A stretch of 64,000 bases of DNA from CAWATZ01 sp963784995 (lineage in GTDB: Bacteria > Planctomycetota > Planctomycetia > Gemmatales > Gemmataceae). Each line of letters starts with the position of its first letter. Positions within the stretch are counted from its first letter, which is position 1. Positions 55,673 to 64,000 of the stretch are shown in pieces. Under the pieces are notes generated by a model that was given only the letters and a program-made list of their open reading frames with translations, made no database searches and was not told the DNA's origin. The translations under genes and the position numbers were made by a program. The DNA lies in contig CAWATZ010000006.1 in assembly GCA_963784995.1 (NCBI GenBank), positions 744,001 to 808,000 on the forward strand. The letters run 5' to 3'.

Positions 55673-55724
55673 GTCGCCGCGGGCTGTAGCCCGCGCCCCA
55701 GGGTGTCAGCCCTGAGACGGCGAC
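55673..55724. repeat. Cloverleaf-like palindrome
   Basis: Outer arms GTCGCCG (55673-55679) and CGGCGAC (55718-55724) enclose two hairpins, GCGGGCTGTAGCCCGC and AGGGTGTCAGCCCT. It lies in the 368-bp divergent spacer (55528-55895) between the DUF4132 pair and the kinase gene; nothing else was recognised there. Confidence 0.7.
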
Positions 55725-55895
55725 CAGCTGCCAGCGCATTTCTAATCGTTTGTCCAGGTAGCGGTGGCGCAATCACGAGATTTTCCCCTCGCGACACCAG
55801 CCTGGGCCGTGACCGTATGCTACGGTTGAGTAGCCGAGCCGGCCCTTCCCGGAACGGGATACCGTAGCCGCGCCGTCCTCGAAAGGATCTCCCTG

Positions 55896-57926
55896 ATGGC
55901 TGCTCCAACAACTCCCGAGGAATTGCTGGACTTGCTCCGGCAGAGCAATCTGCTGTCCGAGAGCGATCTGGAGAATTGCCGGGCGCGGGCTGGCATGGCC
56001 CCCTCGGCCGAGAAACTGGCGGAAGAACTGGTCCGGGCCGGCTTGCTGACTCCGTTTCATTCGACCAACCTGATGCGTGGCCGCTGGCGCGGCTTCTTCC
56101 TGGGCAAGTATCGCTTGCTGGAGCAGCTGGGGGCCGGCGGCATGGGCCAGGTGTTCCTGGCGGCGCATCAGATGATGCGCCGGCTGGTGGCCCTCAAGGT
56201 GCTGACCCTGCGCCCCGGAGCCGACCCGTCGATGCTGCCGCGCTTCCAGCGCGAGGCCCGGGCCATGGCCGTGCTGGACCATCCCAACATCGTCCACGCC
56301 TACGATTGCGACCAGGACGAGAAGGTCCATTACATCGTGCTGGAATACGTCGATGGCATCAGCCTGAGCGACCTGGTCAAGCGACGGGGACCTCTGGCGG
56401 TGGAGCGGGCGGTCAACTACGTCTGGCAGGCCGCTCAGGGTCTGCAGCAGGCCCACGACTGCGGCATCGTCCACCGCGACATCAAGCCGGGCAACATCCT
56501 GGTGGACCGCCAGGGCGTCGTCAAGATCCTGGACATGGGCCTGGCCCGGCTGTTTCACGACCACGCCGACAACCTGACGCTGGAACACAACGCCGGCCGG
56601 GCCCTGGGCACGGCCGACTACCTGGCCCCCGAGCAGGTGGCCAACAGCCATGACGTCGATCCCCGCGCCGACATCTATTCGCTGGGGGCCTCGCTGTACT
56701 ATCTGCTGATGGGCAAGGCCCCGTTCCAGGGGGCCACCGTCGCCCAGAAGCTGCTCCTGCACCAGCTGAAAGCGCCGCCGGCGCTGCGGGAAGTGCGCCG
56801 GAGGTCCCCGAGGGCCTGGTGGCAGTCATCACAAAGATGATGTCCAAGCTGCCCGAGGAGCGCTACCCGACGGCCCTGGCGGTTTGCGAGGCCCTGAAAG
56901 CCTGGACCGGTGCCGTCGAGTCCCCCTCCGAGGGGACCATCCCGGCACCCTGTCCCTACGTCAGCCAGCTGATCCAGCAGCAGATGCCCCAGCCCGGCCG
57001 CACCAAGACCACCACAGCGGTCCCGGTCCCCGCCGTCAGCCCCCGGGCGACCGTGATCACCCCGGTCGAAGCGCAGGCCGTTGGAGTACCGGCTTTAGCC
57101 GGTCCTGGGCAGCCAGGACCAGCTAAAGCCGGTACTCCAACGCCTGCCGGAGCGCACGCGGGCGTTCGAGCCTCGACGGTAACCCAAACGACACCGAAGG
57201 GGCCCGTTTCCCCCCCACCCTTGCCGGCACGCAGGCGCTCAGCTGACCGCCGGCCCATGGGGTCGGATCGGTTGGGCGAGACGCCCATCGCCGGCTCGAC
57301 GCACCACACCGACACGGAATCCCTGGGCCAGGGGTCCACGGGGCCGAACCCGGGAGGCGCCAGGGCCCCGGGGACATCCAGACCGGCCCCGCCGCCGCCT
57401 CTGCCGGCGGGCACGACTGAAGCCCTCTTTGGCAACTGGACAACCGAACTGCATCCCCAGGACACCAAGGTACACTGGCAGCGCCGCTGGTGGTCGCTGG
57501 TGATGGTCGCCGGCATGCTGGTGGTCGGCGGCGTCCTGGGCGTGGCCGGCAACCTGTTCCTCCAGGGGTCCAGCCGCGGCGACCCGGGCCGGCCGCTGAC
57601 TCCCGCCGAGGCCAGTAACTACGTGGACCAGCTGCGCACCGTGGAACTGCGCAGTGCGCTCGATCGGCACCACGCGGGGAGGCCAGCCGGTGATCTGGCT
57701 CAATTCCGAGGCCGACTGGAAGACGCGCGGCAACTTCAGCGTCCTGCTCGATGCGCCGGCCCTGGAGAAATTGGGTCAGGAGGGGGTCGAGGACTTCTTC
57801 GCGTACTTCAAGGATCGCAAGATCCGTGTGACCGGCACCATCCAGCTGTACAAGGATCGGTCGCTCAAACAGAGCCGGCTGCAAATGACCATCGAGGACC
57901 CGGCCAACGTCCAGACCGTGGAATAA
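55896..57926 (+). CDS. Ser/Thr kinase with membrane helix and OB-like tail, two frameshifts
   Basis: About 675 residues after correction. An N-terminal helical region (PEELLDLLRQSNLLSESDLE) matches that of the WD40 kinase at 25458. Kinase motifs: LGAGGMGQVFLAAHQ, VALKVL, VHRDIKPGNIL, ILDMGLA, GTADYLAPEQ. A Pro-rich linker contains the palindrome at 57081-57140. Then comes the membrane helix SLVMVAGMLVVGGVLGVAGN. The outer domain ends VWLNSEADW...KIRVTGTIQLYKDRSLKQSR, which resembles an OB fold. One base is missing near 56800 and one is extra near 57655. Kinase core intact. The ligand for the outer domain is unknown. Confidence 0.85.
57081..57140. repeat. In-gene palindrome TTGGAGTACCGGC
   Basis: 28-bp arms (57081-57108, 57113-57140; one mismatch) around GCAG, translated in frame as VGVPALAGPGQPGPAKAGTP in the kinase linker. 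It lies inside a second repeat whose halves read EAQA and PAGAHAGVR; the same EAQAGLPAGAHAGVR peptide occurs at 58528-58583. Confidence 0.88.
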
Positions 57927-57945
57927 TGGAGCCGCTTGCGGCTTC

Positions 57946-59078
57946 GTGGTCCATCTCGCAAATACGTGCAGGGTTCCGGATGCCGAGGCAGACCGGGCTC
58001 AACAGGGTGGTGAGGCAGGCGTGGCAGCCCTGGCGGCAGCCTCCCGCCTCGCCAAGCGTTGCAGCAGGTCGAACAGGTCGTCCTTGGTGAACTTCCAGTC
58101 GAACGGCTTGGGTTGGCTGTTCGTCAGCTCCTCGTACAGCCTTATCCTCAGTTCCAGCTCTTGTAAGTCCACAGAATCGTTCGGCATGAGAACCTTCCGT
58201 TGCAGCATCGAGAAGTACACTTCGACCTGGTTGAGCCAGCCGGCGTTGACCGGCAAATGTACCAGGACGGCGTTGGGGTACGCCTTGCTCATCCTCTGCA
58301 CCGAGGCCGCGCCGCGGTGCGACGAGCCGTTGTCCACCACCCAGAACACCCGACTGCGCAGCATCGGTTCGTCCGCACGGGGTGCGGTATTCGGGGTGCT
58401 CCATCACTTGCTCGACCAAGCGTCCGAACGGCTCGATGCCGGTCCTGGCTTCGCAGCGACCCATGACCAGCCCGCGCTGCACGTCCCACGCCGCCAGGTA
58501 TTGCAACGCCCCGCCGCGCTTGGACTTCGCCGCCGAAGCGCAGGCCGGCCTGCCGGCCGGAGCGCACGCAGGCGTGCGGGGGCGGCCCGGACCTGACGGC
58601 AGCGTCGGATCTTCACGAACACGTGCCTGGATACTGGTCTTCTCGTCGCTGCTGCTGAGCAGGCGATGGACACGATAACAGCCCTGTCAAGGGGGGAAAA
58701 GACCGGCTTGCGGCCTCGTCCTTGGGCATCTTCAAGGGTATACTGACCCTCAGCCCAGCGTTGCCGCCAACGGCGGACGCCGCTTTGGTGAAGGTCGAGT
58801 TGAGCGCCCGCCGCCACGTTGGTGATGCAGGGGTCCTCGTGCAGGAGCAAGACCAGTCAGGCGCGTTGTTGCAGATGCGCCGCTGCCGTGCGAGCCCGGG
58901 CCAAACACCGGGCGCCGGCGAGGAACTCTTCAGGGAACGTCGGGCGATGCTGTGGCGGAGGTCCGTACGTGAGGCTGCTCCGATGGCGACCGTTCCTTTC
59001 CTTTTCGGCGACGATGCGCTCACCGTAGGCGGCTTCCCCACGTACGGCAACCCTACGTGTATTTGCGAGATGGACCAC
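57946..59078. mobile_element. Decayed IS630-type element
   Basis: About 1133 bp with 30-bp ends: GTGGTCCATCTCGCAAATAC (57946) and its complement ending at 59078, 26-27 of 30 matching. The interior holds a broken DDE transposase on the minus strand. A TA duplication is not evident at either side. The element follows the kinase stop by 19 bases. Confidence 0.8.
57999..59078 (-). pseudogene. IS630 family transposase, disrupted
   Basis: N-terminal DNA-binding part: ARTAAAHLQQRA, in-frame TGA (58857-58859), then LVLLLHEDPCITNVAAGAQL and RRWRQRWAEG. The middle breaks near 58680-58580, where an EAQAGLPAGAHAGVR repeat replaces the normal sequence. The DDE core is still readable: YLAAWDVQRGLVMGR (first D), VFWVVDNGSSHRGAASVQRM (second D), HLPVNAGWLNQVEVYFSMLQ (E), with a shift near 58385. 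The catalytic residues remain but the protein cannot be made. Confidence 0.85.
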
Positions 59079-59242
59079 TTAGTCTCTCGGATTCGCACCC
59101 GCTGTCAACCCGGCGTTTTTTTTGCCCGGAGTCAACGTGCGGACGCAACAGTGGCATTGACACCGGCACAATTATGGCCAAGACTGAATCCTGGGGAATT
59201 CTGTAAATGGGGGTGGATCGGGGTTCGTAACCGGAGGATGGG

Positions 59243-60520
59243 ATGGCCGCGCAACTCGTGGTGACTCTGGGCCCGGACCAGGGCCGCTGCTTCCCTCTGG
59301 AGCCGGGAAAGCCCTTGCACGTGGGGCGGAGCCTGACAACCAGCACGCGCCTGACCGACGCCACCGTGTCCCGGCTGCACTGCGAAATCGCCTTCGACGG
59401 CACCAAGGCGATCCTGATCAATCGCAGCGTGCATGGCACCTGGGTCAACCGCCAGCGCGTCGAGCGCCATGAGCTGCAGTCCGGCGACCTGGTCCGCCTC
59501 GGTTCCACCGAGCTGCGCTACGAGACGCTCGCTCCCGCCAACAAATCGACCTTCCCTTCCGAAGAGAAGGAGGATTCAGCCCAGGGCCAGTATCCGTTCC
59601 TGGCTCCCCCGGTCGAGTCGGGCGAACTGGGCCAGCTGGCCAACTACCGCGTCCTGAAACTGCTCGGCGAGGGCGGCATGGGCCTGGTCTTTCTCGCCGA
59701 GGACATCTATCTGCAGCGGCAGGTGGCCCTGAAGGTCCTCAAGCCGGACGTCAGCCGGGACCTTTCCCAGCGGCAGCGCTTCCTCCGCGAGGCCCGGCTC
59801 ATGGCCCAGCTGCGGCACGAGAACGTGGTCACGGTCTACCAGGTCGGGCAGGATCGCGACCTGCCGTTCCTGGCCATGGAATACCTGGTCGGCAATCCGC
59901 TGGAGGACTGGCTGGACCAGAGTCAGCTGCTGCCGCTCTCCTGGGTGATCCACGTGAGCAAGGAAGTGGCCAAGGGGCTGTCGGCCGCCCACCAGCGCAA
60001 TTTCATCCACCGCGACATCAAGCCGGGCAACATCTTCCTGGTGCTGGACAATGACGTGACCGTGACCGCTCCGGTGGGCAGCGCCGCGCCGTCGCTGCCA
60101 CCGGTGAAGCTGCTCGACTTCGGCCTGGCCCGTCCGCTCCAGGACACCAGCAACCTGACCGCCAACGGCTACGTGGTCGGCACGCCGTATTACATGGCCC
60201 CGGAGCAGGCCCAGGGCGATCCGCTGGATACGCGCTGCGACCTGTTCAGCCTGGGCTGTGTGATGTACCAGATGTGTACCCAGCAGAAGCCTTTCGACGG
60301 CGCGGACACCCTGGCCATCCTCTCCTCCCTGGTCCGCGACGAGCCCAGACCCATCGATCAGCTGAACCGCCAGATGCCGGCTTCGCTCATCCGATTGATC
60401 CACCAGCTCATGTCCAAGAATCGGGAGGATCGGCCGGCCAGCAGCGCCGAGGTGGTCGAGGCCCTGCTCGCCATTGAGCGCGAAGTGGAACAGCAGAAAA
60501 CAGAACGAGCCGGGAAATGA
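59243..60520 (+). CDS. FHA-domain Ser/Thr kinase
   Basis: 425 residues, intact. GGAGG precedes ATG 59243. FHA domain at about 1-95: LHVGRSLTTSTRLTDATVSR, LHCEIAF, INRSVHGTWVNRQRVERHEL, which has the GR, SRLH and N-G(T)xVN phosphothreonine-binding elements. Kinase domain at about 130-415: LLGEGGMGLVFLAED, VALKVL, FIHRDIKPGNIF, LLDFGLARP, GTPYYMAPEQ. An insertion of about 25 residues (DVTVTAPVGSAAPSLPP) sits before the DFG. No membrane helix, so it is a cytosolic kinase that may bind phosphorylated partners through FHA. The stop codon lies in the loop of a hairpin (60506-60531). Confidence 0.95.
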   Translation: MAAQLVVTLGPDQGRCFPLEPGKPLHVGRSLTTSTRLTDATVSRLHCEIAFDGTKAILINRSVHGTWVNRQRVERHELQSGDLVRLGSTELRYETLAPANKSTFPSEEKEDSAQGQYPFLAPPVESGELGQLANYRVLKLLGEGGMGLVFLAEDIYLQRQVALKVLKPDVSRDLSQRQRFLREARLMAQLRHENVVTVYQVGQDRDLPFLAMEYLVGNPLEDWLDQSQLLPLSWVIHVSKEVAKGLSAAHQRNFIHRDIKPGNIFLVLDNDVTVTAPVGSAAPSLPPVKLLDFGLARPLQDTSNLTANGYVVGTPYYMAPEQAQGDPLDTRCDLFSLGCVMYQMCTQQKPFDGADTLAILSSLVRDEPRPIDQLNRQMPASLIRLIHQLMSKNREDRPASSAEVVEALLAIEREVEQQKTERAGK

Positions 60521-60531
60521 TTCCCGGCTCG
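60506..60531. repeat. Hairpin around the kinase stop codon
   Basis: CGAGCCGGGAA (60506-60516), loop ATGA containing the TGA stop, then TTCCCGGCTCG (60521-60531). Perfect 11-bp stem that shares CGAGCCGG with the 21059 repeat. No T-run follows. Confidence 0.8.
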
Positions 60532-60565
60532 GGGAAGGGCGATTCAAGAACAGGGAGGGCCCGTG

Positions 60566-60856
60566 CTACGGGTTTGGCTGGGTTGGATTGGTCGGTTTGG
60601 GGTTCACGGGGATTTGCTCCGGGCTGGGGGTGATGATCTGGGGCGTCCCGGAGAACGGGATCCCCGGACCACCCGGGTAGCCCGGAGCAGCTCCAGGCCC
60701 CATCGCCAGGCCCGGACCCGGTCCAGGGCCGGGGTGGGGGATGGGGGTCACCGGCGGCGGCAATTCGACGCAATCGCAGTTCCCCGTGACCACCTGGCAA
60801 CCGGTCAGCCCCCCAAGGAGGCCCGCGGCAGCGAACACCAGCAACAGACGCTTCAT
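60566..60856 (-). CDS. Pro/Gly-rich lipoprotein
   Basis: 96 residues. A signal with lipobox (LLLVFAAAGLLGGLTGC) gives an N-terminal lipid-modified Cys, so it is anchored in a membrane. The rest is low complexity: PPPVTPIPHPGPGPGPGL, then NPKPTNPTQPNP. It converges on the FHA kinase gene and begins 251 bases from the divergent nucleotidyltransferase gene. No function can be named. Confidence 0.75.
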   Translation of the reverse strand: MKRLLLVFAAAGLLGGLTGCQVVTGNCDCVELPPPVTPIPHPGPGPGPGLAMGPGAAPGYPGGPGIPFSGTPQIITPSPEQIPVNPKPTNPTQPNP

Positions 60857-61107
60857 GGCTTCCTTCCCTTTCCTCTCCGGGTCAGCGGATCCCGGCCTGC
60901 ATTCGCTTTCTTGTCAGGACTTCCCGGCCTGGCCATCCTTGCAGGCTTGGTTCCTTCAACACTCGTATCATCGACTGGCGGGAGGAAGCACTTGACCCGA
61001 TCCGGAGAAACCGGGTAAGCATCATCAAGGAAACAAGCGCCGACCGCCGGGCAAGCGGCACAACCGGGGGAACCGGCAAAGTCGCCCAAGAGGAGGACGT
61101 TTCACCA

Positions 61108-61797
61108 ATGGACGCCATCATCCTGGCCGCGGGGCTCGGGACTCGTCTCCGCCCCCACACGCTCCAGACCCCCAAACCCCTGCTGCCCGTGCAGGGCCGG
61201 CCCATCCTCGACTGGACGCTGGCCGCTCTTCCCCCAGTGGTCGATCGGGTGCTGGTGGTCACGCACTACCTGGCCGAGCAGTTCCAGACCTACCTCAGCC
61301 GGCAGAGTTGTCAGCCGGTCTGGGAAACGGTCCATCAGGAGCAACCGCGCGGCACCGGCGACGCGCTCCGCAGCTGCCGGAGCCGGCTGCGTTCCGAGAC
61401 GTTCCTGGTCCTCAATGGCGACGACCTCTACGGAGCGGCCGACCTCGCCGCCCTGAGTGCTTGCCCGGCGGGGTTGCTCGTTCAGCCGGTCAGCGAGCCC
61501 GAGCGCTTCGGGATTGCTTTCCGCCGATCGGATGGCGCGCTGGAAAGGCTCGTGGAAAAACCCACCGGTCTGACGCCGCCGCAGCTGGCCAACGCGGGAG
61601 CCTACGTCTTTCCGCGCGACGTTTTCGGCATCGAGCTAACGCTCTCGACCCGCGGCGAATATGAGATCACCGATTACGTCACCGCCCTGGCCCGGCAGCG
61701 GCGGGTGGAGGTGGTGCAGGCGCGCTTCTGGCTGCCGATTGGCACCATCGAGGTGTGGCAGGCGGCGCAGTCGATGGACCTGGGGGCCATGAAATAA
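61108..61797 (+). CDS. Sugar-1-phosphate nucleotidyltransferase
   Basis: 229 residues. IILAAGLGTRLRPHTLQTPK is the nucleotide-binding loop with the conserved KP lysine; VLNGDDLYG holds the metal-binding Asp pair; FGIAFRRSDGALERLVEKP and ISTRGEYEITDY-like GEYEITDYVTALARQRRVEV complete the fold. The length without a beta-helix C-terminus fits mannose-1-phosphate guanylyltransferase or glucose-1-phosphate thymidylyltransferase subfamilies. It should make an NDP-sugar for cell-surface glycans. The transporter downstream might be unrelated; three hundred bases of palindromes intervene. Confidence 0.88.
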   Translation: MDAIILAAGLGTRLRPHTLQTPKPLLPVQGRPILDWTLAALPPVVDRVLVVTHYLAEQFQTYLSRQSCQPVWETVHQEQPRGTGDALRSCRSRLRSETFLVLNGDDLYGAADLAALSACPAGLLVQPVSEPERFGIAFRRSDGALERLVEKPTGLTPPQLANAGAYVFPRDVFGIELTLSTRGEYEITDYVTALARQRRVEVVQARFWLPIGTIEVWQAAQSMDLGAMK

Positions 61798-61803
61798 CAC
61801 CTG

Positions 61804-61895
61804 GGGCGATGCCCCAGGCTATCGTGTTGCGCCCCTTCGGGGCTATTGGTCTTCCGCCCCGAAGGGGCGCAACACGATAGCCTGGGGCATCGCCC
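61804..61895. repeat. Palindrome unit 1, GGGGCGATGCCCCAGG family
   Basis: Perfect 40-bp arms (61804-61843, 61856-61895). The arm contains nested hairpins GGGCGATGCCC and GCCCCTTCGGGGC. First of a tandem pair with 61918-62016. Confidence 0.95.
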
Positions 61896-61917
61896 TGGGT
61901 AAAGGGTGCCCTGGCCA

Positions 61918-62016
61918 CCTGGGGCGATGCCCCAGGCTATCGTGTTGCGCCCCTTCGGGGCTTGTTGTCTTCGCCCCGAAGGGGCGCAACACGATAGCCT
62001 GGGGCATCGCCCCAGG
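61918..62016. repeat. Palindrome unit 2, same family
   Basis: Perfect 44-bp arms (61918-61961, 61973-62016), differing from unit 1 mainly in the 11-base loop. Lies just before the MMPL gene. Confidence 0.95.
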
Positions 62017-62191
62017 GAGGGAGAACGCCCCATTTACCGCTTTTGCAGCAACCCCCGATTCCCTGGAAGAGTCCTTGTTTTCGCTACAGCCCGTCGGTTG
62101 GCCGGGCCGATCTGTAACAGAGATGCGACACCTGGGAAGCTTGCACGTCCGGATCGGGTATCCGCTTGCGGGTGCGGGGGAGAGAGCGAGC

Positions 62192-64000
62192 ATGTACAAG
62201 CTGCTGGGCCGGCTGGCCGTCAATCACCCCTGGCTGATCTGCGCCAGCTGGGTTGTCCTGGCGCTGGTGGTTGTCCGGACAGCGCCAAACTGGGACCGCA
62301 ACTCCCAGGACGATGACATTCGCTTTCTGCCGGCCCGCTGCGACAGCGTTCGCGGCTATCAGCTGCTCCAGAAGGCGTTTCCCCAGGACGTCTTCGCCAG
62401 CCGGCTGATCCTGGCCCTGGAGCGCACCCCGCCCCGGCTCAGCGAGGCCGACCTGGCCTTGGTGGATGCCATCGTCGCGGACCTGGAGACGCTCCGCCGG
62501 CAAGAGCCCACGCTCGGTCTGAACAAGATCACCAGCTACCGCGACCCGTTCCTGGGCAAACGGCTGCTCAGCGCCGACGGCCAGTGTACCCTGATCTCCG
62601 TGGCCCTGGCCTCGCCCTACCTGGCCCTGCAAACGCGCACCGCCGTGGACCGGGCCGAGCAGGTCGCCCGGGCACGCCTGGCCCGGGCCGAGGGACATCC
62701 GCCTCGGTTGTACGTCACCGGACCCGCCGGCATCGGCAAGGACCTGATCGAGGCCACGGCCAACTGCCTGGAAAGCACCACCCTGGCCACCGTGGTGCTG
62801 GTCGTGGCCATCCTGCTGCTTGTCTACCGTGCGCCCCTCCTGGCCCTGGTGCCGCTGCTCACCATCGCCGTCTCAGTCCTGGTCGCCCTCAAGCTGCTGG
62901 CCCTTTGCACGCTCATTCCCGGCTTCCATCTGATGAACGTCAGCCAGGTGTTCGCCGTGGTGATGCTCTACGGGGCCGGCACCGACTACTGCCTGTTCCT
63001 GATCAGCCGTTACCGGGAAGAACTGGCCGAGGGTCACGACCGCGACGTGGCCCTGGTGCGCGGCGTCAAGGGAGTCGGCGGGGCGCTGGTGGCCAGCGGC
63101 GGAACGGTGATCTGCGGCCTGGGGCTGATGCTGCTGGCCGAGTTTGCCAAGGTGCGTTGTGGCGGCCCGGCCATCGCCATCAGCCTGTGCGTTGCCCTGG
63201 CGGCCTCGCTGACCCTGGCCCCGGCCCTGCTCCGCATCCTGGGACCAGCCGTGTTCTGGCCGGGTGGGGCGCCGCTGCCGGGATCGCGGCAGCAGTCCAG
63301 TCTGTGGGCATGCCTGAGCGACCAGGTGCTGAAGCGCCCCCTGCTGATCTGGGCGCTGTCGGTGGCCGTGCTGCTGCCCCTGGCCCTGATCGGTTTCCAG
63401 GTCCAGCCCAGTTACAAGGCCACGGGCGAGCTGAACGCCTCCGCTGGCAGCGTTGCCGGACTGGCCAGGATCCAGCGGCACTTCAATCCCGGAGAGGTCG
63501 GGCCGGTCACGGTCCTGCTGCAAGCCGACACTGACTGGAACAGCCCCGACGGCCGGGCCGTCATCAAGGAGCTGAGCCGGGGCTTTGGCTTCCTTGACGG
63601 CGTGGTCGAGGTCCGCAGCCTGACCCAGCCGCTGGGAACACCGCTGGCGGAAACAACAGCCACCGCGGCCACCGATGCGGCGACCGGGATCTGGCAATCC
63701 GTCGTCCGCGGCCTCAACGACCAGGTCAACCGGGCCGCTTACGCTCACTACGTCGCCCCGGTGGAGGAGAACGGCAGCACCCGTTACGTCACCCGGCTCG
63801 ACGTGGTCCTGACGACCGACCCGTTCGATCCGCGCAGCGTGGCCCCGCTGGAGGTGATCCAGCTGTGGCTGAAGGAACGCCTGCCGGAGCGGGCCCGGCA
63901 GCTGGGCGATCTCCAGGCCGAGTGCTACGGCGTGACCGTCAATGCCCGCGACCTGGCCGAGGTGACCGAGAGCGACCGGACGCGGATCAACACCCTGGTG
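62192..64000 (+). CDS. MMPL/RND-family transporter, C-terminus beyond window
   Basis: At least 603 residues with no stop or frameshift. A first membrane helix (PWLICASWVVLALVVVRTA) is followed by an outer loop (about 30-200), then helices TTLATVVLVVAILLLVYRAP, LLALVPLLTIAVSVLVALKL, and the motif MLYGAGTDYCLFLISRYREE, the GxxxDY proton-relay region of MMPL proteins. Five to six helices follow, then a second outer loop. MMPL/RND members export lipids or hydrophobic molecules using the proton gradient. AGAGCGAG lies upstream of the ATG. Confidence 0.9.
   Translation, partial: MYKLLGRLAVNHPWLICASWVVLALVVVRTAPNWDRNSQDDDIRFLPARCDSVRGYQLLQKAFPQDVFASRLILALERTPPRLSEADLALVDAIVADLETLRRQEPTLGLNKITSYRDPFLGKRLLSADGQCTLISVALASPYLALQTRTAVDRAEQVARARLARAEGHPPRLYVTGPAGIGKDLIEATANCLESTTLATVVLVVAILLLVYRAPLLALVPLLTIAVSVLVALKLLALCTLIPGFHLMNVSQVFAVVMLYGAGTDYCLFLISRYREELAEGHDRDVALVRGVKGVGGALVASGGTVICGLGLMLLAEFAKVRCGGPAIAISLCVALAASLTLAPALLRILGPAVFWPGGAPLPGSRQQSSLWACLSDQVLKRPLLIWALSVAVLLPLALIGFQVQPSYKATGELNASAGSVAGLARIQRHFNPGEVGPVTVLLQADTDWNSPDGRAVIKELSRGFGFLDGVVEVRSLTQPLGTPLAETTATAATDAATGIWQSVVRGLNDQVNRAAYAHYVAPVEENGSTRYVTRLDVVLTTDPFDPRSVAPLEVIQLWLKERLPERARQLGDLQAECYGVTVNARDLAEVTESDRTRINTLV

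Noticed and set aside
62584..63534. 316-codon ORF inside the transporter
   Set aside because: It is a +2 frame shadow, rich in Gly, Arg and Pro; the true frame from 62192 shows membrane helices and the GxxxDY motif.

Overview
The window looks like high-GC chromosomal DNA of a planctomycete close to Gemmata (Gemmataceae). The evidence is four large Ser/Thr kinases (two with WD40 propellers, one with FHA), a TIGR02996-type paralogue, DUF4058 and DUF4132 proteins, an ECF sigma factor with a membrane and SurA-like tail, and an ssrA whose tag reads AEPQFSMAA, close to the Gemmata tag as I remember it. Placement is from sequence features only.

Layout. 1-4.8 kb: a minus-strand operon of an ABC-2 exporter (ATPase, two permeases), a HEAT-repeat protein and an ATP-grasp enzyme. 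4.8-6.5 kb: a dispersed 230-bp repeat and an AAA ATPase. 6.5-13.8 kb: a nine-gene plus-strand accessory operon behind a near-consensus promoter whose -10 lies inside a 9-bp inverted-repeat operator. It encodes an MNT-type nucleotidyltransferase, an XRE/HExxH protein, a DUF4186 protein, a radical SAM enzyme, a DPPW methyltransferase-like protein, a small basic protein, an ASCH protein, a P-loop kinase and an HNH endonuclease. This is my best candidate for an undescribed system, most likely nucleic-acid or nucleotide modification, or defence. 14.5-29.9 kb: sigma factor, UvrA with a nucleotidyltransferase, PDZ protein, flavin reductase, M20 peptidase, GNAT/cNMP protein, WD40 kinase, DUF4058. 29.9-36.3 kb: a duplicated unit (two small minus-strand genes plus a WD40 kinase) whose second kinase is reduced to its tail. 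36.5-44.4 kb: kinase-like protein, beta-lactamase/VanX fusion, membrane and receiver proteins, sulfite-oxidase-like enzyme, aminotransferase, Asp-box propeller. 44.7-47.6 kb: tmRNA and a putative island inserted at its 3' end carrying a TIGR02996 protein and a P450. 47.7-64 kb: small planctomycete proteins, a MITE-like element, a DUF4132 pair, two kinases, a decayed IS630 element, a sugar nucleotidyltransferase and the start of an MMPL transporter.

Two features run through the whole window. First, long near-perfect palindromes (arms of 24-55 bp, several families) fill intergenic gaps and also sit inside protein-coding genes, where several are read through as extra linker residues. Second, about 30 single-base frameshifts break otherwise well conserved genes. 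The accessory operon, the DUF4132 gene and the cytochrome P450 are almost free of them. They may be assembly errors or real decay, so broken genes are annotated here as one locus with the shift positions given.
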